A stretch of DNA of 64,000 nt from Nageia nagi (lineage: Eukaryota > Pinophyta). The translations under genes and the position numbers were made by a program. The notes below the pieces were generated by a model that saw nothing but the letters and a program-made list of their open reading frames with translations, searched no databases and was not told where the DNA came from. Below, one piece after another: positions 56,201 through 59,724 of this stretch; within the stretch, counting starts at the first letter, position 1, and each line of letters starts with the position of its first letter. The stretch is taken from the NCBI GenBank assembly GCA_050084985.1, contig JBITNC010000002.1:38068001-38132000 (forward strand). Direction: 5' to 3'.

Positions 56201-58753
56201 TGTTTTTACATAAAAAAGTTTACATAAGAAACACAAATTGATTGTGTCCAGTAGAGACATGGAGAACATTTCCTGATGAGTGGGTTTCTAATTTCTATTT
56301 AATGGAGAGGCTTTTGAATATGGAAACAGGCATGTGCTTGAAGCATCAAAAAGTTTCTAATAAATGTAAATAATAAGAATAGCTGAGTAATCAGGAAAAG
56401 AAGCAATTGGATGTGATGACCTGTGATATTTGATTGCGTCCTTGGTTTATTAGTTTACAAAGTAAAGGGCATACCCAGCGCAGCTGTTGGCTTGCAACCG
56501 TTACATACAGCCCTTCCAAAATTAATCTGAATACAACACTGGTTCTTTTGCTGAGTAACCAGAAAAAGGAGCAATTGAATGCAATGAGAAAAGATAATTT
56601 CATTGTGTTCTTGGTTTCTTAATACATAATGCAATGGGCATACCCTAGGTAACATTTGTCTTCCCATCCTCACATACAACCTTTTGAAAGTAGTCAAAAT
56701 GTGTAAAGTTTGCTTCAAAGCATGCAAAATTTGTTGAGAATCCTCATATTACTTGGAGTATAGCTATATGCTTTGAATATGTGTCTTGACCATAGAATAA
56801 AAAAATTGGTTTTTTGAAAACATGGTCTAGGGCCAAATACGTAAAAATGGCCAATAAACGATCAAAGTACGGTGAATAAGGCAAAAAATCGCGGATTTAA
56901 AAATTCATAAATATGGAAAATACAACAAAAAAGGGTTAAGAAACGGAAAATACTGGAAAAGTACGCGATAAAAAAATGGAAAATTCAGCAAAATTATGGA
57001 CAAAAGACTGGAAAAAACGTCAAATTTGGGAAAAATACATGGTGCATTGAAAAATTAAAAAACATGCAATTTTTTTTAACTTTTTCTATAGAATATGCTT
57101 ATCTAATTGCCATAAATGATCATAAACAACCATCTCATCTACCAAAACATTCATAAATTATAACATCGATATATGAAAATAAAAGTCATCTACGAAATGT
57201 ATGTTATATCAAAATGTCTATTCATAAAATCATAAATCATAACATTGATATATGAAAATAAAAGACATCTACAAAATGTATGTCAGATCAAGATGTCCTC
57301 TCTTGCTCCTCTCTCTTTTTCCCAACCCTGCAAAGAAGAAATGATATGAAAATCCCTCTTTTGTCCCTTTATTTCTCCTTTCCTAGCCGCCCATGCCAGA
57401 CCCACATTTTCATGGCGTACGGTGTTTTTTTCCCGTTTATTCATCATTTAAACACTGCAGACGCGAAAAATGCATTTTTTTCCCACTTTCCTCACTTCTG
57501 CACCTATCATGCCACATCTTGTAGGCATGTTTGGCATTTTTTTGCCATTTAAACGTCCTTTGTAGGAAAAGAGGGTTAAAATGGCGCATGCTTTTTTTCC
57601 ATTTAACTGCACCTCGCGTTTTTTAACCGTCTTTGGCGTCTTTTCCCATTTGGCATTTTTTTGTGAAATTCCCCATCTTTATGGCGTTTTTTTTTCGTTT
57701 TTTAGGCTTTTTTGGCTGTTTAAACTGGCATTTTTTGGAAGAAAAAAACAGAGTTTATTCCATTTTTTAAAGGAAAATACGGATTTTTTTGAAAAATGCA
57801 AAAAATTGCATCGTTTTATTCTATGGTCTCGACTGTTAAATTTGGTTATTTATTTTTGATTGGCCTATATAAATTAATGACATTCTCGTTTCCTTATATC
57901 TAGTATGGAGTTGTTTACTTTGATTGATAATTGTTAATAATTCTTAATGTTATTCGTAATATTCCGACTGTACAGAAATTTTGAGAGCTGATGGTAAACC
58001 ATTTCATTTTTTATAGGTAGATTCAATATTTGGTGCTGCAAAGCAAACATATTTGCTTCGCAAACTCCTGATATCATACACATCTGTTGATAAACGGCAG
58101 ACAATTTTCGCAAGTGCATCAATTCCACAACATAAGCGGTTTATCGAAGATTGCATTCAGCATAAATGGACTAAGGTTTGTTGCTTCAGTATGTGTTTTT
58201 AAACTCGAAAATTCTAAACGTCATTTTTCAAATTGACAAGACCAAGGACTATTATAGGGTGAAATGATGTCTTCTGTTGCTACAAATGTATTCTGCAGAG
58301 AGATGTGGTTCATGTTCATGTCCACCCAATTGAGCCAATGCCTCTACATCTCTCTCACAGATATGTGGTAAGTGATGTTTAAAATCAAATTACATGTCTT
58401 GCCTAATTGTCATTATGACCTCACTCTTCACTTTTTGAGTAAGTTTCTCCCTTTTTCTTCTTTGTATTATATTATGTCTCAGTTACCAAAGTGTTTATTT
58501 ATCCATCGTATATCCTTAATTTACTTGAATACTTCCATTAGAGATTTATGGAAAGTATTTCTTTGAAAGTTGTATCGTTTGGATATTTCTTTTCCACATG
58601 TGAGCATGTTTTGTTTAGAAGTGCCAGGGAGACATGAAAATGTCTAGTGGAAATTTCATGCAGATGTGCCAGAAGACTGAAAAGCTTGATATTCTCGTCT
58701 CTTTACTAAAGATGGATACCCCAAAGTCAGCAATCATTTTTGTAAATGAGCAG
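9678..58753 (+). CDS. RH58: Plastid-targeted DEAD-box ATP-dependent RNA helicase, RH58-like (partial, 8 exons)
   Basis: This gene encodes an ATP-dependent RNA helicase expected to remodel RNA in the chloroplast. Exons 9678-9994, 30931-31024, 35625-35738, 35855-35983, 36566-36670, 58017-58175, 58299-58367 and 58664-58753 join into 359 codons without a stop, each flanked by GT and AG. Visible landmarks in order are a Ser/Arg-rich N terminus of about 60 residues (transit peptide), a Q-motif region ([14 protein letters not shown]), motif I (AQ-TGSGKT), motif Ia (PTRELGMQ), the GG motif (DGGTLKR), motif II as DEVD, motif III as SAS ([10 protein letters not shown]), and AIIFVNEQ of the second RecA domain. 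DEVD for DEAD and the RDVVHVHV segment match my recollection of plant RH58. The C-terminal exons with motifs V and VI lie beyond 64000. Start choice: first ATG in frame, followed by a transit-like sequence. Confidence 0.9.
10505..10580 (+). repeat. tRNA-derived SINE-like head (A and B boxes)
   Basis: TGGCCTGATGG (10514-10524) resembles an RNA polymerase III A box, and GGTTTCAAATCC (10549-10560) a B box with one extra T. Spacing suits a plant SINE. It does not fold as an intact tRNA, and I could not define its 3' end. Confidence 0.4.
11024..11095 (-). repeat. tRNA-derived SINE-like head, antisense
   Basis: On the minus strand GGCCAGTGGCTCTATGGC contains an A box (TGGCTCTATGG, 11079-11069) and GGTCCTGCATTCAAG (about 11041-11027) a degenerate B box. 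This is the usual arrangement in plant SINEs. The 3' body is not delimited. Confidence 0.4.
11100..12035. other. Intronic stretch with unassigned minus-strand reading frames
   Basis: Minus-strand frames at 11209-11511 (100 codons) and 11574-11837 (87 codons) have balanced composition, but I recognise no family and see no motif. They may be remnants of a decayed element. I would not call them genes. Confidence 0.3.
12036..12228 (-). pseudogene. Unidentified decayed exon-like fragment
   Basis: The minus strand reads [20 protein letters not shown] and then a Lys/Glu/Gln-rich tail ending [14 protein letters not shown], with one TAG inside. Composition is protein-like and unlike the surrounding AT-rich DNA, suggesting a fragment of a real coding region. 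I do not recognise the family. It could be a captured host exon or the end of a transposon protein. Confidence 0.3.
12330..12957 (-). mobile_element. hAT-like MITE, copy 1
   Basis: This stretch of about 630 bp aligns over its length, in reverse orientation, with 31358-31990. Shared blocks include CAATGTCAAATTGGGAAAAT, TCCTTGGTTTTTCTTAT and GATATGGAATGTT. It has no coding capacity. I place its ends by comparison with copy 2; a target-site duplication is not clear here, and the LINE fragment begins directly at its right end. Confidence 0.7.
12961..14533 (+). mobile_element. 5'-truncated LINE (non-LTR retrotransposon)
   Basis: The insertion starts abruptly in the C-terminal part of a LINE reverse transcriptase and runs to a 3' tail, ACATTAATATATTTT followed by (CTTT)n at about 14498-14533. 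Truncation at the 5' end is the normal outcome of target-primed reverse transcription. Three more 3' ends of the same family occur at 43190-44160 (+), 53385-53935 (-) and about 59180-59510 (+), all ending in the same ATTAATATA-type sequence. Confidence 0.85.
12964..13930 (+). pseudogene. LINE reverse transcriptase C-terminal fragment
   Basis: [13 protein letters not shown] and SYTYLGVLF (12964-13215) match the end of the LINE reverse transcriptase domain. After a break, VLYGAEVWG (about 13250) and an Arg/Ile/His-rich segment match the post-RT region. A CysX2Cys...HX4C-like pattern near 13815-13865 ([18 protein letters not shown]) is the C-terminal zinc knuckle typical of plant LINEs. The endonuclease and the catalytic FADD box are absent. 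Stops and frameshifts separate the blocks, so it is a dead fragment. Confidence 0.85.
14534..14829. other. Short intronic stretch between LINE tail and hAT remnant
   Basis: No coding signal. It probably includes the 3' end of the decayed antisense hAT. Confidence 0.4.
14830..16340 (-). pseudogene. Highly decayed hAT transposase (antisense)
   Basis: Minus-strand pieces line up, in order, with the hAT transposases at 37597-39984 and 47444-50420. They are [15 protein letters not shown] with GPRHQ (about 16060-15965), ENVMQIITN (about 15800), [13 protein letters not shown] then WVKQ-like and [16 protein letters not shown] (15710-15570), a region matching RPxxTRxxTNFIxLQS (about 15545-15480), [18 protein letters not shown] (about 15410-15350), and after a short intron [15 protein letters not shown] then [13 protein letters not shown] (15255-15150). 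[13 protein letters not shown] (about 14970) is near the C-terminal part. Many stops are present. Terminal repeats could not be placed. Confidence 0.72.
16350..17009. other. Intronic stretch, nothing recognised
   Basis: No reading frame with protein-like composition, and no repeat structure detected by eye. It ends at the 8-bp target site of the outer hAT element. Confidence 0.5.
17010..17017. repeat. Target-site duplication, left, outer hAT
   Basis: GTTATGAC pairs with GCTATAAC at 24167-24174 (6 of 8 identical; both differences are transitions). Confidence 0.75.
17215..17395. repeat. Degenerate CAGCCAAGA-type repeats, outer hAT 5' subterminal region
   Basis: AACAACAGCCAAGA-like units recur, imperfectly spaced, across the stretch. 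Subterminal motif arrays are common transposase-binding sites in hAT elements; that role is inferred. Confidence 0.5.
17507..17592 (+). repeat. 32-bp tandem repeat upstream of the outer transposase
   Basis: The sequence TCTTTGTTTACCTCTATTGT recurs at 17521 and 17553 and is cut short at 17585, giving a 32-bp period and about 2.7 copies. It lies about 25 bp before the transposase ATG. Confidence 0.8.
17615..19121 (+). pseudogene. Outer hAT transposase, N-terminal half
   Basis: The start ATG at 17615 opens [28 protein letters not shown] matches [12 protein letters not shown] of the inner copy. A BED-type zinc finger follows near 17865-17965 ([20 protein letters not shown], then CVG), and then decayed matches to the catalytic core, including [17 protein letters not shown] (about 18440-18500), [13 protein letters not shown] (about 18615) and [13 protein letters not shown]-like sequence (about 18770-18805). 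The half ends in YIVSSIS (19110-19130), where the inner element is inserted. TAG at 17786 and many later stops make it non-functional. Confidence 0.82.
19122..19129. repeat. Target-site duplication, left, inner hAT
   Basis: TCTATTTC is identical to 22684-22691. Confidence 0.93.
19130..22683 (-). mobile_element. Inner hAT transposon nested in the outer one
   Basis: The element is 3554 bp. The left terminus CAAGGTTCCACGG (19130) is inverted at the right end as CCGGTGGACCCTTG (ending 22683). It is flanked by a perfect 8-bp duplication TCTATTTC (19122-19129 and 22684-22691). Both ends carry GC-rich subterminal sequence with CGGAGCG and CGAAGCGG motifs, unlike the AT-rich neighbourhood. Its transposase runs on the minus strand, opposite to the outer copy. 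Confidence 0.93.
19562..22292 (-). pseudogene. Inner hAT transposase (BED finger to C-terminal dimerisation domain)
   Basis: Reading right to left, an N-terminal frame (22292-22026) contains [16 protein letters not shown]-type finger [17 protein letters not shown] with [13 protein letters not shown] lies at about 22020-21935, and a Ser/Pro-rich linker follows (21604-21930). The core region has [13 protein letters not shown] at about 21450-21410 and [13 protein letters not shown] at about 21080-21030, then [20 protein letters not shown] (21000-20940). [17 protein letters not shown] follows a splice-acceptor-like AG at about 20635. The C-terminal hAT domain is [14 protein letters not shown] (about 19915-19865), with an acidic tail to 19562. 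AG/GT pairs around AT-rich gaps suggest real introns. At least one frameshift (about 21450) and a TGA near 21320 make it a pseudogene. Confidence 0.87.
22692..23630 (+). pseudogene. Outer hAT transposase, C-terminal half
   Basis: This resumes exactly where the N-terminal half stops: [10 protein letters not shown] and [11 protein letters not shown] (22692-22770), then a segment matching [20 protein letters not shown] (about 22837-22895), and NNLRRNRLT of the C-terminal domain (about 23219-23245). An acidic, Asp-rich tail ends near 23620, as in the inner copy. Stops and a 46-bp triplication break the frame. Confidence 0.82.
23268..23452 (+). repeat. 46-bp tandem triplication inside the outer transposase
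   Basis: The block beginning GCTCCCTCTAACTT recurs at 23281, 23327 and 23373, a period of 46 bp. A 22-bp AAAGTACAAACAATTTTC repeat follows. As 46 is not a multiple of three, each extra copy shifts the transposase frame. Confidence 0.9.
23640..24166. other. 3' non-coding end of the outer hAT
   Basis: AT-rich, with repeated TTTGAAAACA(G/A)TTTTGGTATTT-like phrases between 23750 and 24030, and no coding signal. It ends in the right terminal inverted repeat. Confidence 0.6.
24467..24582 (+). repeat. 46-bp tandem repeat, about 2.6 copies
   Basis: TTGCAGGATTGAAAC(C)TTGAGAA recurs with a 46-bp period (anchors at 24474, 24520 and 24566). The unit also includes CAGTTCTGAAGACAG. It lies between two hAT insertions and has no coding frame. 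Confidence 0.88.
24698..25524. mobile_element. Non-autonomous hAT element (827 bp)
   Basis: The left terminus CAAGGTTAAATGG (24698) is inverted at the right end as CCATTTAACCTTG (ending 25524). It is flanked by GAAATCAA (24690-24697) and GAAATCAG (25525-25532), an 8-bp duplication with one transition. It has no transposase. The ends resemble those of the outer and inner hAT (CA(A/G)GGTT), so their transposase could once have moved it. A poly(T) run lies at about 25268-25290. Confidence 0.9.
25540..26020 (-). mobile_element. Antisense LTR-like remnant (copia type)
   Basis: On the minus strand, a TATAAAAGGGG box (about 25702-25692) is followed by CCATGTGGTTTTTCCTTGCA and GGTTTTCCACATAAAGATC. 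This is the 3' half layout common in plant copia LTRs. Upstream sequence contains alternating ATTATTATTT tracts. Boundaries are not resolved and no partner LTR was found. The 827-bp hAT lies at its 3' end. Confidence 0.45.
26021..27928. other. Intronic stretch with an 87-bp tandem duplication
   Basis: No gene is recognised. TATAAAGA(A/G)GAATCAAGACA recurs at 26174 and 26261 (87-bp period, two diverged copies, about 26173-26346). The rest is AT-rich sequence with only short random frames. Confidence 0.6.
27934..28187 (+). repeat. 5' LTR of the coding-poor element
   Basis: It is 254 bp and starts TGTTGG and ends TTACA. It lacks about 40 bp of insertions present in the 3' copy. Confidence 0.9.
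30063..30358 (+). repeat. 3' LTR of the coding-poor element
   Basis: It is 296 bp, with the same ends as the 5' copy. It has extra segments near 30200-30230 and 30322-30342. Divergence between the LTRs points to an old insertion. Confidence 0.9.
30931..31024 (+). CDS. RH58: RH58-like helicase exon 2 (Q-motif region)
   Basis: It encodes [20 protein letters not shown] and on to CIIHAQ: the Q motif ([10 protein letters not shown]) and the first residues of motif I. Acceptor CTTTCAG, donor GTGGTT. It sits between a 20.9-kb and a 4.6-kb intron, so at 94 bp it is an isolated small exon. Confidence 0.9.
31358..31990 (+). mobile_element. hAT-like MITE, copy 2 (intron 2)
   Basis: The 633-bp element is flanked by a perfect 8-bp duplication GACTATTG (31350-31357 and 31991-31998). 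Ends CAAAGTT and (inverted) CATAGTT form a short terminal repeat. It shares its body in reverse orientation with 12330-12957. It has no coding capacity. Confidence 0.85.
32000..34079. other. Intron 2 stretch, no gene seen
   Basis: AT-rich sequence without recognisable coding or repeat structure. The minus-strand frame at 32462-32704 has no known motif and I do not support it. Confidence 0.55.
34080..34535 (+). repeat. Three degenerate tandem copies of a unit of about 145 bp
   Basis: CTAGAG(T/G)ATCTTCAGAATTT recurs at 34141, 34281 and 34436, together with TCATCTAGGAATTAT(A/T)GCCA further on in each unit. Spacings are 140 and 155 bp. This is a small local amplification inside intron 2. Confidence 0.85.
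34738..34838 (-). repeat. tRNA-like SINE head, antisense
   Basis: On the minus strand TAGCCTAGTCGATGG (34837-34823) resembles an A box and GGTGCGACTCC (34792-34782) a B box. The stretch is GC-rich against an AT-rich background. It does not form a complete tRNA. Confidence 0.45.
35625..35738 (+). CDS. RH58: RH58-like helicase exon 3 (motifs I and Ia)
   Basis: It opens with [20 protein letters not shown], the Walker A (motif I) loop that binds ATP phosphates, and closes with [11 protein letters not shown], motif Ia, which contacts RNA. It is 38 codons, phase 0 on both sides. Acceptor TGTAG, donor GTTAGA. Confidence 0.93.
35855..35983 (+). CDS. RH58: RH58-like helicase exon 4 (GG motif)
   Basis: It is 43 codons: [17 protein letters not shown] through [25 protein letters not shown] is the GG element between motifs Ia and Ib. 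Short introns of 116 bp and 582 bp flank it. Acceptor TTGTAG, donor GTTTGA. Confidence 0.93.
36566..36670 (+). CDS. RH58: RH58-like helicase exon 5 (motif Ib region and first half of motif II)
   Basis: It is 35 codons: [20 protein letters not shown] then VKVLVIDE. The IMVAT segment replaces the TPGR-type motif Ib, as I recall for RH58-type proteins. The exon ends exactly after Asp-Glu of motif II. The donor is GTACTT. A read-through frame into the intron (to 36841) is not coding. Confidence 0.93.
37597..39984 (-). pseudogene. hAT transposase, nearly complete but broken
   Basis: The start is at 39984 (MSRKRDIA), with a TAG at 39958-39960 where a Trp is expected. A BED-type zinc finger follows ([18 protein letters not shown]...C, about 39915-39830), then a Gln/Pro-rich linker. 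Core sequences are [20 protein letters not shown] (about 39320-39260), [10 protein letters not shown] (about 39140), [13 protein letters not shown] (about 39060-39020) and [19 protein letters not shown] (about 38910-38850). A 130-bp intron-like gap (38580-38710) precedes [15 protein letters not shown] and [15 protein letters not shown] (38583-38480). A second gap at about 38070-38170 precedes the C-terminal dimerisation domain ([20 protein letters not shown], about 38000-37940) and a basic tail to 37597. Further stops lie at 39175-39177 and 39112-39114. Confidence 0.92.
40070..40325. repeat. Three copies of a motif of about 55 bp in the hAT 5' leader
   Basis: TCTGATA(A/C)ACCAG(A/G)TCAAC and GCAAGTGTAGAGCAT recur together at 40081, 40187 and 40274, spaced 106 and 87 bp apart. 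They lie between the transposase start and the right terminus, a position fit for transposase binding or promoter control. Confidence 0.85.
40921..43189. other. Intron 5 stretch with small tandem duplications
   Basis: No gene is recognised. CTTGTTGTGTCTTGGCATTTGA-like sequence is duplicated with a 59-bp period (41031 and 41090). AAGAATGGAATCATCTTACT is duplicated with a 58-bp period (42461 and 42519), followed by a third, weaker copy. Confidence 0.6.
42855..42920 (+). repeat. tRNA-like sequence with A and B boxes
   Basis: TAGCTTAGTGG (42862-42872) fits the A box consensus and GGTTCAAATCC (42894-42904) the B box. A T-arm (GTAGG/CCTAC around TTCAAAT) can form. The gap between the boxes is too short for an anticodon arm, and the ends do not pair as an acceptor stem, so this is not a functional tRNA gene. 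Confidence 0.5.
43190..44160 (+). mobile_element. LINE 3' fragment, copy 2
   Basis: It aligns with the LINE at 12961-14533 from the zinc-knuckle part onward (for example TTTTGGGTTTGCTTGCACCA, 43345-43364, against TTTTGAGTTTGCTTACATCA). It ends in the same tail, GGACATTAATATATTTTC then (TTTC)n at about 44126-44154. Reading frames are broken. Confidence 0.82.
44255..44293. repeat. (TA)n microsatellite
   Basis: An uninterrupted TA dinucleotide run of about 19 units. Confidence 0.95.
44794..45039 (-). pseudogene. PPR protein fragment (antisense)
   Basis: The minus strand encodes [20 protein letters not shown], then [19 protein letters not shown]. This is the classic plant PLS-class pentatricopeptide repeat phrase (VSWTAMI.GYAQNG..EEALELF..M). 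Only about one and a half repeats remain, with no start, transit peptide or C-terminal domain. Intact members bind organellar RNA. Here it is an isolated fragment next to a tetraspanin exon. Confidence 0.78.
45106..45266 (+). pseudogene. Isolated tetraspanin exon (EC2 loop)
   Basis: A clean TTTCAG acceptor, an open 161-bp frame and a GTAAAA donor enclose [20 protein letters not shown]...[13 protein letters not shown]...[11 protein letters not shown]. This matches the large extracellular loop of plant tetraspanins (GDYSxWLQKRVxNxxNWNKI...DxKxC...FYxxxLSxxQ), whose gene has an intron at this point as far as I recall. I found no other tetraspanin exon nearby: the expected next Cys-Cys segment is missing after 45267. 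It therefore looks like a gene fragment carried into the intron and not a working gene. Confidence 0.72.
45420..45780 (+). pseudogene. Degenerate PPR-like fragment 1
   Basis: [26 protein letters not shown], and in a shifted frame [10 protein letters not shown] resemble the PPR phrase (LLQ.CI..NAL..GK.IH..II..G..PDIFL.N.LI.MYGKCG). At least one frameshift is present. It is similar to the fragment at 46093-46400. Confidence 0.5.
46093..46400 (+). pseudogene. Degenerate PPR-like fragment 2
   Basis: [20 protein letters not shown], then (after a shift) [19 protein letters not shown], a stop, and [11 protein letters not shown] follow the order of a plant PPR repeat (MYVKCGNL..A..IFD.M.ERDV.SW). 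Frameshifts and a stop show it is dead. Confidence 0.65.
47444..50420 (-). pseudogene. hAT transposase with introns, broken
   Basis: The N-terminal exon (50420-49752) has a BED-type finger ([19 protein letters not shown]...C), a Ser/Gly-rich linker and [17 protein letters not shown]. The next exon (about 49671-49370) carries CTILSDG with a TAG where Trp is expected, and [17 protein letters not shown]. 49275-48721 has [54 protein letters not shown] and [13 protein letters not shown]. 48720-48540 carries [20 protein letters not shown]. The C-terminal domain (about 48440-48300) has [20 protein letters not shown]. An acidic and Ser/Pro-rich tail (47878-47444) may be a last exon. AT-rich gaps with GT/AG borders separate the blocks. 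Confidence 0.9.
50510..51000. repeat. Subterminal (C)GTTTAAA motif array of the hAT
   Basis: TTTAAACG or CGTTTAAA(C/T) recurs at least seven times in both orientations between 50560 and 50990, mixed with GGCGTTTT phrases. The same motif family appears in the deletion derivative (57410-57740). These are candidate transposase-binding sites. Confidence 0.75.
51012..53384. other. Intron 5 stretch, no gene seen
   Basis: No coding signal on either strand. A 30-bp duplication (GTGGATTATTAGTGTGTTTC, near 52773 and 52800) is the only structure noticed. TAGCCGAGTGG at 53271-53281 resembles a pol III A box or tRNA-Ser/Leu head, but no B box fits well. Confidence 0.55.
53385..53935 (-). mobile_element. 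LINE 3' fragment, copy 3 (antisense)
   Basis: On the minus strand, TCCCATTGATCGCTTTTGGT then CACCCGAGGACATTAATATA and CTTTCTTTC (53430-53390) match the tail of the LINEs at 14461-14530 and 44095-44155. Upstream similarity continues to about 53935 (for example GAGGACTTCCTTCTACGGAA against GAGGACTTCTTTCTCCAAAA at 43580). Frames are broken. Confidence 0.78.
53940..56380. other. Intron 5 stretch, no gene recognised
   Basis: AT-rich. Short frames at 54829-55071 and 55401-55745 have no family resemblance that I can name. The Ser/Leu/Pro-rich composition around 55380-55740 could be decayed transposon coding sequence. Confidence 0.5.
56383..56718 (+). repeat. Diverged 168-bp tandem duplication
   Basis: CTGAGTAA(T/C)CAG(G/A)AAAAG(A/G) starts both copies (56383 and 56551). 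Further matches (TTGGTTTATTA/TTGGTTTCTTA, GGGCATACCC) follow in register. Confidence 0.75.
56791..57825. mobile_element. Deletion derivative of the 46843-51003 hAT (1.04 kb)
   Basis: The left end CATAGAATAAAAAA (56791) and the right end, inverted, CATAGAATAAAACG (57825) lie between GTCTTGAC (56783-56790) and GTCTCGAC (57826-57833), an 8-bp duplication with one transition. The left 480 bp matches the left end of the hAT at 46843. The right half matches its right end, including the CTTGCTCCTCTCTCTTTTTC / CTAGCTCATCTCTCTTTCTC region at the transposase start. The whole transposase has been lost. It could only move using a relative's transposase. Confidence 0.92.
58017..58175 (+). CDS. RH58: RH58-like helicase exon 6 (second half of motif II, motif III)
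   Basis: It is 53 codons. It opens with [10 protein letters not shown], completing DEVD, and contains [14 protein letters not shown], motif III in the form SAS, which couples ATP hydrolysis to RNA unwinding. It ends CIQHKWTK. Acceptor TTATAG, donor GTTTGT. Confidence 0.93.
58299..58367 (+). CDS. RH58: RH58-like helicase exon 7
   Basis: It is 23 codons: [20 protein letters not shown] then RYV. This is the linker between the two RecA-like domains. Acceptor TCTGCAG, donor GTAAGT (strong). Confidence 0.92.
58664..58753 (+). CDS. RH58: RH58-like helicase exon 8 (start of second RecA domain)
   Basis: It is 30 codons: [16 protein letters not shown] then SAIIFVNEQ, the first strand of the helicase C domain with the motif IV region. 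The acceptor CATGCAG at 58663 is chosen because HRYV-MCQKT continues the family sequence. An upstream acceptor (TTTAG at 58618) would add 15 in-frame residues. The donor is GTGTCG. Later exons are outside the window. Confidence 0.88.
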
Positions 58754-59724
58754 GTGTCGAATTTTTGAAATTTTTATTATAAAGCTTAAATTCTATACTT
58801 CCTATCTGTTCCTAATCTTTAATAAATGTATTTAGGGAAGAAATTAACTCTAGACTCCTAGAGATGTAGAAACAAAGGCTAATATGTCTCTACTGAGCTA
58901 TTTTGGGAGATGAGTTCACTATAGTTTCCAAGTTGCCATTGGTCGCCTGTCATTATATGCTTATGTTGTTTATATTGAATTTTGATGTGGTGCAAGGTTG
59001 CATGTGGTTATATGCTTAAATTGTTTATTTTGAATTTTGATTAGGTGCAAGGTGCATGGTTTCAAAACATAAACAAGGAAATATGTTGAACAAAGTAGCG
59101 GGGAAGTAAGATGATGAGATTTACTTTCTTGTCACATAAGATAATCCTAATTACACTGAATTCCAAATATACATGTTGTATTTAAGCGGCCACTAGTGAC
59201 ATTATCGCAGGCCATCCTCTAGAGGTTATTATCACACAGGTGCTCAACATGATCATTACTGTTGCTAACTCAGATGGTGAGATCAACTAATGGTTTTGTA
59301 CCTGTAGCTTGAGAGAAGACCTCATAACTGCTTTCGTAGACAAACAAGTTTTTAATTCTTTTAGGGTTCTTCAATTGTGTGTCTTTTAGTTGTTTTTCTG
59401 GAGATGTCTTTGCACTACCTCTTTATCTAATGCATGATTTGATGTGCTTACTAGGCCTATTGATCGACTTTGGTTATCAATGGACACTAATATAATTCCT
59501 TTATTTACACATGTTATGATTAGAGGATTTTGGGAAGCTATATTGCACTACCTCTCAAGATTTTGAGATAGGTCTACTTGATGAGTTATTGAAAAACTTG
59601 TGTAGTCATGAGCTGAGTCAAGGTTGGTGAGTAACTTGTGCACAATAGGATTGAAATTTTGCAGATGCGTATAGCTAATTTGACTTTCTTGTTTCAAACT
59701 TGTGCATACTCACCAAGTCTGTTT
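58754..59724. other. Start of intron 8, with a LINE tail-like fragment
   Basis: No coding sequence. Within it, about 59180-59510 ends CCTATTGATCGACTTTGGTT then ATCAATGGACACTAATATA, matching the 3' end of the LINE family (copy 4, + strand). A short duplication (TGCATGTGGTTATATGCTTA) lies at 58950-59050. Confidence 0.55.

Larger units (their letters stand above)
36671..58016 (+). other. Intron 5 of the helicase gene (21.3 kb), splitting motif II
   Basis: The phase-0 intron begins GTACTT and ends TTATAG. It separates Asp-Glu (exon 5) from Val-Asp (exon 6) of the catalytic DEVD box. It carries two hAT elements, a hAT deletion derivative, two LINE ends and captured gene fragments. Confidence 0.9.

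Noticed and set aside
58619-58663. Taking the upstream acceptor as the main start of exon 8
   Set aside because: The downstream acceptor restores the uninterrupted family sequence HRYV-MCQKT; the extra 15 residues do not match what I recall of the family. It is kept as a possible isoform.
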